NCBI RefSeq assembly: GCF_029227915.1
Contig: NC_079876.1
Coordinates: 15,750,001-15,814,000 of the forward strand
Reading direction: 5' to 3'
Source of the DNA: Hydractinia symbiolongicarpus
Lineage: Eukaryota; Cnidaria; Hydrozoa; Anthoathecata; Hydractiniidae
DNA: 64,000 nt
Part shown: positions 12,664 through 24,159 of the stretch, piece by piece
How positions within the stretch are numbered: the first letter of the stretch is position 1
Layout: each line of letters opens with the position of its first letter
Program-made: the position numbers and the translations under genes
The notes under the pieces: generated by a model
Told to the model about the DNA's origin: nothing
Databases searched by the model: none
Seen by the model: only the letters and a program-made list of their open reading frames with translations

Positions 12664-14730
12664 ATGTCCACCGACCAATATAAACAGGTTAAGAATATTC
12701 ATGATAGCGTGTATGAAAAAGAAATGAGATCGGTTAAAGACAGACACCTTAAAAAGTTCAACAAAATCAATGACAGATTCAATGATGATACACAAACGGG
12801 TATAGAAAAGAGCAAATGGATTGTCAATCTCTCCAACAGACAACTCACGACAGAAGAAACAAACCTTCTATCAAAAGGAATGAATTTCTGCATGACACCA
12901 GCTTCAATTCCAAAGAAAGAAATAGTTGCGAAAGTGGAAGAGGCAATTAAAGATTTACCAAAAGAAGAGGCAGACACAGTAAGAGCTAAAGTAAGCCTCA
13001 CGCTACAGAAAAGCAAAACACCAAAGGACAATTTGCAAAAATCTGAGAGACTGTCATTGAAGAATCTAAAGAAGGACAAAGATATCATAATCCTACCGGC
13101 AGACAAGGGGAGAACAACGGTTATCATGAATACACTTGACTACATCAACAAGTGCAACGAACACATCAACAACGGGCCTTACAAACTTCTCAAGAAAGAT
13201 CCCACAGAAATTATCAAACGAGAAGCGAGGAACATCTTAATGGAGTTGAAGAGAAAAGAATACATCGACGATAAGCAGTATTACCGACTGAAACCTTGTG
13301 ACGGACCACCACCGCGATTTTACGGACTACCCAAAATTCATAAACAGGGAAATCCAATTCGACCAATAGTTTCCTGCACTGGAACACCGTTATACAACCT
13401 ATCAAAATTTGTTGCTTCCATCCTCAGCAAATTCACAGCAAGTGACCACAGCAAAAACTCAAAAGAATTTTCGGAATACATCAGAGAAATAAAGATAGCA
13501 GACGACGAATGCATGGTATCATTTGATGTCACATCACTCTACACAAATGTTCCCATAAAAGACACCTTAAACATCATTAAAGACATTATCGAAAACGATG
13601 CTGCATTCGGTGAAAAGACAAAGATTCCAGTACCGGATTTTCTGCGTTTGGTCGAACTTGTTCTAACCAAAACATGGTATCTGTTTAATAAGAACTTCTA
13701 CACTCAAACAGACGGAGTTGCCATGGGAGGCCCTGCATCATCAGTAGTCGCAGAAATATACATGCAAGCACACGAGACAACAGCATTAGTCACATCAGAC
13801 AGACGTCCAAAGGTTTGGAAAAGATTTGTTGACGACGTATTAGCCATAATCAAAAGATCTCATCTAGAAGAGTTCCATGAACACATCAACGGCCTACATC
13901 GACAAATCAAATTCACTGTTGAGCTTGAACACGATGGAAGTATCGCTTTTCTGGACACTTTGGTCAAACGCAAGAATGGTTCCATTTCAGTTTCAGTGTA
14001 TCGTAAACCAACACACACTGACCAGTACCTTAACTTCGAATCAAACCATCAGAAATCTTGCAAAGAAAGTGTCATATCTTCATTACTGAATCGTGCCAAC
14101 AGTGTAGTCAGTGACACACGGGAGAGGAAAATAGAAATTCGACGTGTAAGAAATGCATTAATCACAAATGGATACAGTCATAAAGTCATCACGCAAGTAG
14201 AAAATAAAATGAAGAGAAGATGCAACGGAGACAACAAGGAAACATCAGAGGAATTTATCGCATCAGCATTCCTACCCTTCGTACCAGGTACCAGCGAGAT
14301 CCTTCGTCGAGTTTCAAGGCAACACAAGATCAAATGCATTCTTACCTCTAAAGACACCCTAAGAAGCACTTTGTTTAAACCAAAAGACAAAATAAACCTG
14401 GAAGAGCAAAACAATGTTGTTTACGAAATCCCGTGTAAAGATTGTGATGCAGTGTATATAGGCGAAACAAAAAGAAAGTTTAAGCAACGAGTACAAGAAC
14501 ATATGCGCGCAGTGAGAAACGGAGATGTGAAGAAAAACGAAATTGCGGACCACAGCTGGAGCAGAAGTCATCAGTTTAATTGGGATGAGAAGAAAATCAT
14601 TGACAGAGAATCCAGAACAACGGCCAGGAAGATTAAAGAAACCATCAACAGTGTAGAACGTAACAAACACATAAACAGCATCTCGTATCAACTTCCTGAG
14701 ATTTGGTTACCAGCCCTACAGAAGAAGTAG
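12664..14730 (+). CDS. Penelope-like retroelement polyprotein (RT + GIY-YIG endonuclease), intact
   Basis: Uninterrupted 688-codon frame; an in-frame TAA lies just before the ATG, so this start is the first available. Residues 1-140 are the basic PLE N-terminal region. RT blocks: ILPADKG (143-149), RFYGLPKIHK (218-227), RPIVS, motif A SFDVTSLYTNVP (286-297), motif B GVAMGGPASS (351-360), and motif C RFVDDVLAI (387-395) with the catalytic Asp pair 390-391, then FLDTLV and YRKPTHTDQYLNF. The C-terminus has a CKDC zinc-knuckle-like pair (591-594) running into the GIY-YIG nuclease core VYIGETKRKFKQRV (597-610). Penelope-like elements combine these domains for target-primed reverse transcription. 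Every expected motif is present with no frameshift, so the copy is young or was recently active. It is more GC- and purine-rich than its surroundings. Element ends are not resolved. Confidence 0.95.
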   Translation: MSTDQYKQVKNIHDSVYEKEMRSVKDRHLKKFNKINDRFNDDTQTGIEKSKWIVNLSNRQLTTEETNLLSKGMNFCMTPASIPKKEIVAKVEEAIKDLPKEEADTVRAKVSLTLQKSKTPKDNLQKSERLSLKNLKKDKDIIILPADKGRTTVIMNTLDYINKCNEHINNGPYKLLKKDPTEIIKREARNILMELKRKEYIDDKQYYRLKPCDGPPPRFYGLPKIHKQGNPIRPIVSCTGTPLYNLSKFVASILSKFTASDHSKNSKEFSEYIREIKIADDECMVSFDVTSLYTNVPIKDTLNIIKDIIENDAAFGEKTKIPVPDFLRLVELVLTKTWYLFNKNFYTQTDGVAMGGPASSVVAEIYMQAHETTALVTSDRRPKVWKRFVDDVLAIIKRSHLEEFHEHINGLHRQIKFTVELEHDGSIAFLDTLVKRKNGSISVSVYRKPTHTDQYLNFESNHQKSCKESVISSLLNRANSVVSDTRERKIEIRRVRNALITNGYSHKVITQVENKMKRRCNGDNKETSEEFIASAFLPFVPGTSEILRRVSRQHKIKCILTSKDTLRSTLFKPKDKINLEEQNNVVYEIPCKDCDAVYIGETKRKFKQRVQEHMRAVRNGDVKKNEIADHSWSRSHQFNWDEKKIIDRESRTTARKIKETINSVERNKHINSISYQLPEIWLPALQKK

Positions 14731-15000
14731 TTACCTACATCCAGGTCCGAAAATGTTAATTACCGTAATTAACTGTAATTATCAGCTCGTTTCTGATTGG
14801 TTAATTTTTATGAATTTCGATCCTCTGCAATTATATAAATACATGCGCAACATCATTTTACTTTGCCCGATGATGGGAGAAGGATCTCCCGGAACGTCGC
14901 CTACTAAACTATCATGTTCAAGAAATGATAAACTTTCTACAGTAATACCAATGTTAGAAGTTGACAAATTTTTAAAATCGTACCAAGGAGGTATTTTTAT
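14731..15000 (+). mobile_element. Probable 3' region of the Penelope-like element
   Basis: Follows the polyprotein directly: TGATTGGTTAATTTTTATG, a TATAAATA box, then a hammerhead-like motif and GGAACGTCGCC. This order (weak promoter, then hammerhead core, then an AACGTC-type end) resembles the terminal repeats of Penelope-like elements. I could not find a matching copy upstream of the ORF. Confidence 0.5.
14867..14898 (+). ncRNA. Degenerate hammerhead ribozyme-like motif
   Basis: CCGATGA (consensus CTGATGA), then a perfect 5-bp stem II GGGAG/CTCCC with loop AAGGAT, then GGAAC (consensus GAAAC) and GTC. Penelope-like elements are known to carry hammerhead motifs in their terminal repeats. 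Two core bases depart from consensus, so self-cleavage is doubtful. Confidence 0.45.
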
Positions 15001-15839
15001 ACGTCCATGATCGGAAAAACACTTCTACATTAGCATAGGTGATCATCTCTAAGGATATCTAAATTGAGACTGTCATATACGAAATTTTAAACGTAAAAGA
15101 ATTTCTCAGTGTAAATCTCGATTTCAAATGAACTTATGTACACAAAACCATTTACAAGCATTGTTTACATGCAAACAAAGGCACATCGTACCCTCGTAAA
15201 TAAAATTTTTGGTGCTAATTATGGTTGTTTTGGGTGAGTGTAAATATTGGAGTTTTATATACCTCCATAGAGAACCCATTGATTCAATGAGAAAAAAAGG
15301 ATTTCCATGGAGCAATAGAGGATTAACAATTGCCTAATTTAATCATGCGGAAATTTTTTTTGAGAATTTGGCCAAACTTTAGAAAAGTAAGGTGCGAAAA
15401 TGCCACGAATAAAAGTTTAGATTTTTTCTAAAAGTAATTCACATTGCTAAACTTATTTTATATTAAGGCAAAGATCTATCAGGAACATCATAAGGCGGAA
15501 GGTTATAAAACAAGTAAAGCAAACATGCTTGGCAATCCACTGTCTACTAGGTTTAGTGCGTGACACACCACAATAATCCTTAATTCTGCATTTTCGATCG
15601 AAGGCGCTGTTGACGAGCACTTTGACGATGGACGCCATTGACACAACAAAATACCAACATTAAGAGTACTTTTACTGGTAATGATGGTATTTGGTGGTCT
15701 TTGCGTAAATTTTCGGTGGCGTCAGATAAAAAAAATCAATTTCCAGCACCACTTAAAATCTCAAAACAACGAAGAGGCATGGTGTAGTCGTACTATATGG
15801 CATAAAATGTCAACAAAGTTGCGCCAGCTCGCAAAAGAA
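15001..15839. other. Gap, no gene seen
   Basis: Sequence between the retroelement end and the pseudogene. Short open frames on both strands show no recognisable protein. Upstream exons of the third transporter copy were sought here and not found. Confidence 0.45.
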
Positions 15840-15841
15840 CG

Positions 15842-16400
15842 CTTAACGGTAACCTTAACTTGTAAAGCATATTCATGGTTTATGCCGTTGTTGCAATCAA
15901 CGTTCGTTCGCTTTCTCCTTTGTTTGTTTGCTTTGACTTTTTCGTCTTCAGAATAATCACGTCACTTGACTTCGGCAGTATATATTCTTGGTATCTCACA
16001 AACATCTCCATGTTTTGGCGAATACTCATCCATTAGGATTTTCATCCAATCAGTAATTAATTGCTTTCACAGTCCTGTTTACATTGAATGGTATCTTCGT
16101 TGAACATCTTCGCTTCAACACCATCACGGGAATTAGACAAAAAAAGAAAGTTTCCAGCTGATTCAATGTTGATCAAGATTGCAGTAAAGCGCATTTCAAA
16201 CCCGAGATAAAACTTCTTGACATGATCTTATTGATGTTAGAATTATATTGACTGTAATTTACCAGCATTTAAATTAAAAATTCTAAGTTACAATTAAATG
16301 ACTAATAGACTTACAGCTAATTTATGGATGCACATACATTTTAATTTGTTTATCTACTTTAAATTTTAAACAATATAGTTCACCGAAACATTAAAAAATA
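15842..16400 (+). pseudogene. Third ZIFL-like transporter copy, 3' fragment (pseudogene)
   Basis: 15869-15900 matches the middle of gene B exon 14 (ATGG-TTATGCCGTTGTTGCAATCAAC against ATGG-TTTCTGCCTTTGTTGCAATCAAC). It jumps straight to GTTCGTTCGCT, the start of the TTCG repeat found in gene B intron 14; the last ~70 bp of the exon and its donor are deleted. After a short intron-like stretch ending TCTTCAG, 15952-16205 matches exon 15 (AGTATATATTCTTGG, CTCACAAACAT, CCATTAGGATTT, CTTCGCTTCAACACCATCAC) with several indels that break the frame. Similarity continues into the 3' UTR (ATGGATGCACATACATTTTAA near 16325). No earlier exons were seen, so this is a relic on the same strand as gene B. Confidence 0.85.
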
Positions 16401-17705
16401 TTTTCACGTATCGTTCATCGTAATTTGATATTATAAGATAATTAGTTGATGAAGGAAAAATCCACTTAGTTGCTATAGTGTTGAGCTGATGATCAAGAAA
16501 TTGTATAAGGTCATGGAACGAATGGTTAAAGAAAAAATAAGGTGTGCAAGTGTTTTGATGACATCATCAACCCGTCTATTGCTAAAAGAATTCAAGGATT
16601 TAGGTTTGGAAAACCTACCCAATTCGGTCCCAGCTTGTTCCTAGTTATCTTTGCGTCACCATCTCGTTTCCAAGTCCTTTGGCCTCAAAGTATTTTGTGC
16701 ATTTCAATGGCTTCATTAATTTGATTTAAACTTTTAATTTTAATTAATGTTATTGACGTTGTGCTGTAACGTTAGGAAAGTTATCAAATAAGATATTAAT
16801 TTTTCGGCTACTTTAAAAAAAATAAAGATATCCACAACAGACACAACTTTTGTATTATTATAATAGACTAGCCGGTGACCCGTTGATAAATTCACGCGTT
16901 TGCACGTCCTTTTTATTCCGCATTTCGCGTGTCTTGCTAAGTTCAATGCCATTTTGTGCAGAGACAGACAGACGGCAACTATTATCATAGAGACGATAAA
17001 GCCCATTAAAAAATCCACTTGGGCAATGAACAATGAAAAAGATTTTTATATGAATTTAAATTATGTAAGTAGTGAGCCGTCCATACACATAATTTTTTAA
17101 GAAACTTAAGAAACTTGGCGTCTATTGTGTAGACCTAAACACGTTCACCAAGGAAGTGTATAGAATCATGTGCTTTTGACGAACAATGAAAATGATAGGG
17201 TATAGAAATTTTGATGACATCAGCAATGCATATTTAAATCTTTTTTTAGAAATTTGTTTCAAATTGTACAGAACTTAAAACTCTGATAAAAAACATATAG
17301 GATATAGGTTTACGTTCGACGAACGGTTAAGGAGGTATTGGGGTTTAAAAATTTTTCTGACGTCGACAAAGACTATGTACCAAAAACAATTTTTATAACC
17401 GTTTTCAAGTTTTTAAGCCTTAAATTTAGAAGTGCAATGCAATAGCTTTATTAATGTCAATTTAGTTATTGACGTCTTACTGATGTATTAACGGCAGCAA
17501 ATAGCTAATTTAGCGATTAACGAATGAGACAGAAAAACGCTTGTTTCGCAAAAGTCACAGACAGACAGATAAAAGTTTCGTATTATTACATAGATGTCGT
17601 ATAGGAATGGATTTAGGAAAATTTAATTTTCTGGATTTTAGGTGAATTTAATTTCGCCAATTTTTAAGTAATAAAGACTACTCGTTTCTGTATTCTGACA
17701 GTTAT
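16401..17705. other. Gene-free region with dispersed repeats
   Basis: No recognisable exon. It contains a family A repeat at about 16867-17000 and a partial copy of the same family near 17525-17595 (CACAGACAGACAGAT). Confidence 0.5.
16867..17003. repeat. Dispersed short repeat, family A, diverged
   Basis: CTAGCCGGTGACCCGTTGA, GCATTTCGCGTGTCTTGCTA, ATGCCATTTTGTGCAGAGAC, AGACAGACGG and a TATTATCATAGAG tail follow the same order as the copies at 5651 and 21410. Confidence 0.65.
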
Positions 17706-17866
17706 AAACTAGCTAGCTAAGTGTTAACTAACTAGCTAGATAAGTGTTAACTAACCAGCTGGCTAAGTGTTCACTAACCAGCTAGCTAAGTATTAACTAA
17801 CTAGCTAGCTAAGTGTTACCTAATTAGCTAGCTAACTGGTAACTAACTAGCTAGCCAAATGTCGGC
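17701..17866. repeat. 23-bp tandem repeat, about 7 units
   Basis: Units of the form AGCTAGCTAAGTGTTAACTAA repeat at 23-bp steps; TAAGTGTT blocks are near 17718, 17741, 17764, 17787 and 17810, with a diverged one near 17833. The self-complementary AGCTAGCT core makes each unit able to fold. Confidence 0.88.
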
Positions 17867-20185
17867 ACAGTTATACGTACGAAGCGGTATCGTTATACAA
17901 TATAGCTCGTTTTTTACCCTTTAATTTTAGTTGATTAGAATCACGAAACACTCTTTCGCTTTAATATTTAAGCAGCTTGTGCAACGTTAATACCTTGTAT
18001 AGATATCCGACATTTTGTTAAGACTTACCACAGCGAAATGAAGAATTACTTAGGCTAATTGGATATTTCTTTGCAGTTAAGACTTCATAAAAATGCTCTT
18101 CGCTAAATGTCTAATCCAACAATGTATATGCTGAAGCATTTTTGGCTTTAGAATCGTAGCAAGTTAGTACTTTCAGTAATACTTATTGACTAAAATAAAA
18201 GTGATAGCGAGTACTTACTTTGAAAATAACAAAATCATGCACAGCATATACCAAATATAACTATTTATATTCGAAAAATTTTTTTTCTTATCATTTAATA
18301 CTAATATTTATACAGAGTATATATAAATATTAACATGAAATTCTGTTTTTTTAATGCGTTCGGTGTAAAATAAAAAGCTAAACAAAGCTTCTAAAATGAT
18401 TGATTGGAAAAAGTGAAGAGAAATTTTGGGTTATGGAAAAGGTTTCAGGGGGAGTAAGGAAATCGACTACAATGAAAGAACGACGCTATAATAAAAAAAT
18501 AAGGAAGCAGTCATTATGGAATAAAAAAAAATGTGTAAACTAATTAAAAAATATAAAAGTATTATTCAAAATATACATTGTTTAAATATTAGAAAATATA
18601 TTGAAAAACAACAATAGCTATAAAAGGATCAATCTGGAAAGACATTGCGTGCAATGAATTAAAAAGCCCTACGAATTGGATAAACTATCGAGGACATTAC
18701 AAAAAAAAAGGAGAGATCACAGCAGCAGAAAGGAAATCAGAATTTGTGCATACGTTTGAAAGATGGATGGTCGAAGTTTAAAGCAGTTTCTATCATGTCG
18801 TCGTTAAAATTGTTCTACAGTTCCCTCTTTAATGTATTCAGTAAACGACTGAATTTTATCAAATTTTTGCTCACTCTGGATAAGAGTCTAACAAAAACGA
18901 ACTCGAATTCATGATCTTTTTGCGCGATTGAATGTTAGTTACATCATTGGTGGCACGATGCCAAAATAGTGAAACAAAAATTAAAGGAACGAAACACTTC
19001 AAAAAAGCTGGGAGAATACAGAGTTGTACTGGCAGTGTATTAAAGACACAATAAAAAAAATCTTTTCAACCGTATATTTTGAAATATGAACAAATCCTGC
19101 TCTAATAATTTACAGCACAAAAGTTCAAATTCAATTTTGTCCTCTACCGTCATAACCTTGCATGATAGGAGTCAGAGTCAATGACGCGGGGTCAAAATAA
19201 GGGTAAATTGGAACCACTGTAGTAATTGACCTACGTGTACGATCAATTCTAAAAGAAAATGAAAGACATAGAAGAATAGTCGCGGGTAAAGTTTTAACCC
19301 CACTGCAAATTCTTGCACATCACTTGCTATACTACCGCCCTCAGGCAGTCAATGAATAATAAAATGGCAATTTTTCCATTTGCAAAAGTCTTTCTAGGTG
19401 GCACTTTACGGTTGTTTGTAGGTATTAATAGCTCAATCTTTCAGTAATTATAACAAAATGTACGAAATCGAAGATCCATTTCTATCTGCGTATGTAGAAG
19501 ATAAATAGATTGAGTACTGAGGAAGTTGGAGATCAGATTAGTTTTGTAAATACATACCAGCTTCATTAATTACCCACTCGTTAGTGACGTAAATAAGAAG
19601 AAATTTGTGGTTAATGCCGTATGTGGAAAGTAAATAGAAAAGTTTTATGCTTACTGTCAATGTTTATGTGCAAGATTCGAAATATTTTGAGCATATTAAC
19701 AGGCGCCATTTGACAGATTTTTCACAGTTCTGGTATTGTCACAATGAAAGTACTTTTAAAACGTTCGATACAATAATGTCGTATAGAAGTCAACTTTTGA
19801 ACGTGTCTAATTCAGAACGAAATACTCACTTAAAAATTTCTGATAGTGGCAAAATTCAATAAGAAATTAATGTCAAAGATTTGGTCTCTAGAAGATATAC
19901 AATTTCCAAAGAGATCTTATTTAAAGCCTTGAAAGGTCTGAGTGACTTTTATAATTCATACAAGACCTAAAAAATACTTATTCTTTTTTGAAAAAATACT
20001 TACAATCTTTTACTCTCCTCACCTTTAACCTTCAGGTGAATTTTTAACACATAATTGTTTCTTTGATTGACATATTTGGGTATCCACTCTAAAAATCGCA
20101 CAAATATTTTGGTCAAAAATAGTCTGGTTAAGCCTTTTTATTTTACATATTTCCCTAAATTTAAACATCCTATCTTGGGCGTTGC
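17867..20185. other. Gene-free region
   Basis: AT-rich sequence with scattered short frames. The longest, at 19647-19862, has no recognisable domain and no clear splice context. Confidence 0.45.
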
Positions 20186-20330
20186 TGACATACCTCCTGG
20201 TAGTGAGCGGCACCTAATAATATGCAAAGTGCTCCACTAAAATTGGATTGCATTGTTTGCACTCGTCTGTCACGATCGGAGTTCTGATCGGGGTGCAGCG
20301 CTCACGGCAGAAGATGGAGACACAAATGAA
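20186..20330 (-). repeat. SINE-like repeat, partial
   Basis: Shares CTGGTAGTGAGCGG and the block CACGATCGGAG-TTC-TGATCGGGGTG with the fuller copy at 24160-24372. Most of the tRNA-like head is missing here. Confidence 0.55.
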
Positions 20331-23300
20331 CTATGATTAAATTTTTTCCGACTACATATTTAGAGTTGTTCCGAATCTTCTGTACTGTTATAAATTTGTC
20401 AGTGTTTGCTCTTCATCCTTTTGTGTATAGCTTTCTATTTGGTAAATTCTAACATGGTTAAAGCTTTTGAGACGAAAATTTAGTATTTATTTTCTTTTAA
20501 TTGATTTGATGTTTAAAAACATTCGATGTGGATTAAGCCAAGAAGCACTTAGTATATTTTTATCTTCATAGATTTAGTTTTATTCAGACGGTTGACCGAT
20601 TGCTAACTTAGCAGGAATTAGAAGTTTTGAATCAGCATTTATAGGCTCTAAGAGAGGTAAAATATGCATTAAGTTTATTTGAGTTTTGATTACCTAAATG
20701 CCGTGCTTAATGAGACCATGGAGGTAGAATGAGAAAGGAGATTAAAGTCATCTTAGTGCGAATTAAAATTCCGTTCAATTTGCTATGTTTCCTTTATTAT
20801 TCATGCGCAATGCGCATTTCACTAGGCTTTAGTGGGCCATGCTTTCTAGACTAAGCAGGACTTTTCAGGAACTGTCCTGTTGTTTTTCTCTGGAGTAGAG
20901 TAAGTTTTCATAACAATCAACTCTTTTAACCAGTTTTTTAACCTTCTGTATAAAGTCAAATATGCTTAAACTTTCGCTAAAATGTAGCATGATAAAGCTC
21001 TGAGTCAAGAGTAAGTCAAAATTGCAAAAAAGAGTTAATAGTCATTTTTCTTTTTAAATGGTTAATTTTAGAGATCGGGAAAGTTATTCAAATTTTCGGT
21101 ATGCCTATTTCCAGTACTTTTTTTCTTGTTGACTTACAACTGGCATATCAGCCATTTTGTACTGAAACATAATATTGTTTGACCTGCTAATCCTACGTAA
21201 TTATATAACTTATAAACATTGTTTTTTCGACCAATGAAATTTGGTGAAACTGATATGCGCCAGAATTTACAAAGACAACATGAATAGATTTAAACTGTCC
21301 AACCAGGGATGAATTCAATAGAAACAAAAGAGTTTATTTTGCTTTTTTCCTAACGTCATGATTAGACAAATTAAAAAAGTTTAATTGCTGCTTTTCCGTG
21401 TTATTTTTAGTCTAGATAAACGCATGGGTTTAGCCCGTCCTATGTATACCGCATTTCGTGTGTCTCGCTACTGTAGTACCATTTTGTGGAGAGATAAACA
21501 GACGACGGCTATTAATAAAGAGATATTCAAATTACAAATAGCATATAAGAACTTAACTTTGACACTTTTCATTATTAGAAGAGAGTACATGGTGGTAACG
21601 CTTTAACTAGTATTTTGCATCTGTTTCTGTATTAAAAGGTAAGTGTTATGGGTACCTGTCGGCCATTAATTAAAAATAAAGTCAACTAACATGAAAACTG
21701 GTCTGACCTATTTTCTTAATAAAATAAGCAATAAGTAACTTGATTTGACCTCAAGAAGCCAGTTACAGCAACTTTCGTATAGTAGCCAAAAGTTCCTGTA
21801 TTCCCATTTATCACTCAACCTTGATATTTAACAATTTTTCGAAAACAGGATGTTTATCCTATTGTAGTTTCATCGTCACTTTTTCCGAAGGAATTTTTTC
21901 ACGCAAAGCTACGTGTAGCTTTATAAATCCAGGCTTTGTGCGTGTGATTTGAATGTTTACAACATCCAAAACTATAAGACGTGCACCTAACTACCTATAT
22001 ATCTTTCTAACAACATTTTTACAGAAATATTCAGCAGCCGTGCCGCAGCACAGTTCGCCTCTCCTTTAAACTGTTTTATATTAAATGCGAATGTTTTTGC
22101 ACGTTTAAACTTGGTTTCAGATCTCTGATAAGAAGAGATTTAGCAGTTTTTACGTTTATAATCACAATGTGTATTGCGGATACACAAATACATTGTCATG
22201 CAGAATATTGTTTGCCTTAAGCAGATGTCAGACATCAACTATTTTCTTCAATGCTTTTTTAAGGAATTCATCCTTAGGCCAGAAACTGGTAATTATCATA
22301 GCCATACAGCCAGAGTTATTCAAGAAAGCCTACAGAATAGGGTTAAGTAAAAAACCATTTCTTTGTATCTATAAATCACCTATTTTTACAGCATGTTGTC
22401 ATGGAAAACAACAACAATAATTTAGAATGATTTATTCCTTTAGATTTAACCTTTAGACTAAAAAATACTCCAATTGGCGCCACAGCAAGGCCAATATCCT
22501 GGCATGTCAACTATTAGACATAAATCTTCTTAATATAACGATTTTGATACAAGTTAGGTATGTCAAACTTCGTTAAAAGGTAACTATTGCTCCATACAAA
22601 ATGGCAATTTTTCGAAATTAGACTGCCATTTTGAATATTTTAAAATGGATACTTTGAACGTTGAATACAAAGCAAGGATAACGAATTAGCCTCTTGAACT
22701 ATTGACCCTGAGCCACCATGACCCCAGTGGAAGCATAATGTGTTAAGAATATCACATTTTTGATTATTAAAAATTTGTTTTTGCACATGTTTTGGAGAAA
22801 CTTGATTTTTCATCGTCGCGTGAGTGATCCTTATACTCACGAAAATTCAATAACTTTCCCTATCCTGGAATTAGTATAAAATTAAACTTTCTTTATCAAA
22901 GGGAATCATTCTGTAAATTTTAGACACGTGATTAATCCAATTTTAACCGAAAATGGTTTTTTCGGCCAATCTTTTAAACAGGCCTGCAGAAACAATGCTA
23001 TTTATGGCAGCAAAGACGGTTTTCAAAATTTTCTTTTGATTCAATAATCTTTTCTTTTTTGCGATGTAATTTTTTTCTTTACAGATAAGAAGAACTGCAA
23101 CTAATGTTCAAACTACTTACTTGCTTTAAAGGGGGACTAACTGTCTTTTCCCAGCTTTTCCTTTATAATTTTGTTTAAAATATTATAATTTCCAGATTTT
23201 AAACGTATTTTAACTAATGAACGGAGTACTTCTGACTAACTGGTTTTTAGAAAGAATGTTTTTTTCGAGACAAAAATAATTACCTTTATGAAACTTGAGC

Positions 23301-23690
23301 CGCTAATGGTAGTCAGTAAGAATACTTGGATGGTTCCACCTTAGTAGCGTTCAGTAAGCAGTTCATATACTTTCTAAAGCACGGCACCAATTCTTATGAC
23401 AACCAGTAATCAGGTGTTTTGGCCGTCCAACGGGGGGTTATTTGTGCCCAATTTTTCTCGGGTATCTTTACGACAAGAACTACTATTGTGGACTACTATT
23501 GTGGACGTAAAGAAACATTTAATTCCAGTTCTTATGCATATGGAAAATCATTGAAAACTACACTTTTTAAAGCATACTTTCATTTCCTGTTAACGTGACG
23601 AGGAAGATAATGCTATCGTTATTTTGACGTGAATTATTAGTAAAGTACTAATTGGATTGTTAGAAGTGACGTTGGATCAAAATTACACGA
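20331..23690. other. Gene-free region with one family A repeat
   Basis: No recognisable exon on either strand. A family A short repeat lies at about 21410-21532 (CTAGATAAACGCATGGGTTT, CCATTTTGTGGAGAGATAAA). The frame at 22169-22420 shows no domain. Confidence 0.45.
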
Positions 23691-23714
23691 ATGCTGTTTA
23701 CTTCCGGTAACACT

Positions 23715-23882
23715 AACCTCCAATAGGTCGAGTTAACGAATGTTCGAGTTATCCACGGTTTTGAGTTACTAGGAGCTAACTGTATTACACAAAACAATTA
23801 TTAAAAGAAGTTCAAGGGAGCCAAGAAAATGGTTTGAGATAACAAGAGTTCATTCGATGTTTGAGTTACCGAGAGCTAACTG
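23715..23882. mobile_element. pogo/Tigger-like element remnants (two right ends)
   Basis: Two direct copies of a terminus, ending GAGTTACTAGGAGCTAACTG at 23782 and GAGTTACCGAGAGCTAACTG at 23882, each followed by TA. Reversed, the end reads CAGTTAGCTCTCGGTAACT, like the terminal repeat of the MITE at 35896. The internal AAGTTCAAGGGAGCCAAGAA also matches that MITE. No left end was found, so this is a truncated or nested insertion. Confidence 0.6.
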
Positions 23883-24159
23883 TATGATTGTTATCTGTGC
23901 TTGCTTTGGCAAGAAAAAAAGAATTAACAGCTAAAACGATTAACAGTTTTTTAACTTGCTGAAAAATACTGCTTTTATATTTCACTAGCTCAATAACTGA
24001 TGAGTTAGTTCCTATATCATGTAAATATAAAATAAGCAAGAAATTTATTTAAAATAGTCAGGAAGCATTTTTCAAATTCCCTTTCAGTCTTTTCTCTTAA
24101 GGACATATACAAATTTTATTATATATTGAAACAGAACTACTTTGTTCATCACTAACATA

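Noticed and set aside
12637-14691. Several minus-strand and alternate-frame open frames across the Penelope-like element
   Set aside because: They are antisense or off-frame shadows of the 688-codon polyprotein.
16485-16510. CTGATGATCAAGAAATTG, which contains CTGATGA and GAAA
   Set aside because: The space between the boxes is too short to form stem II.
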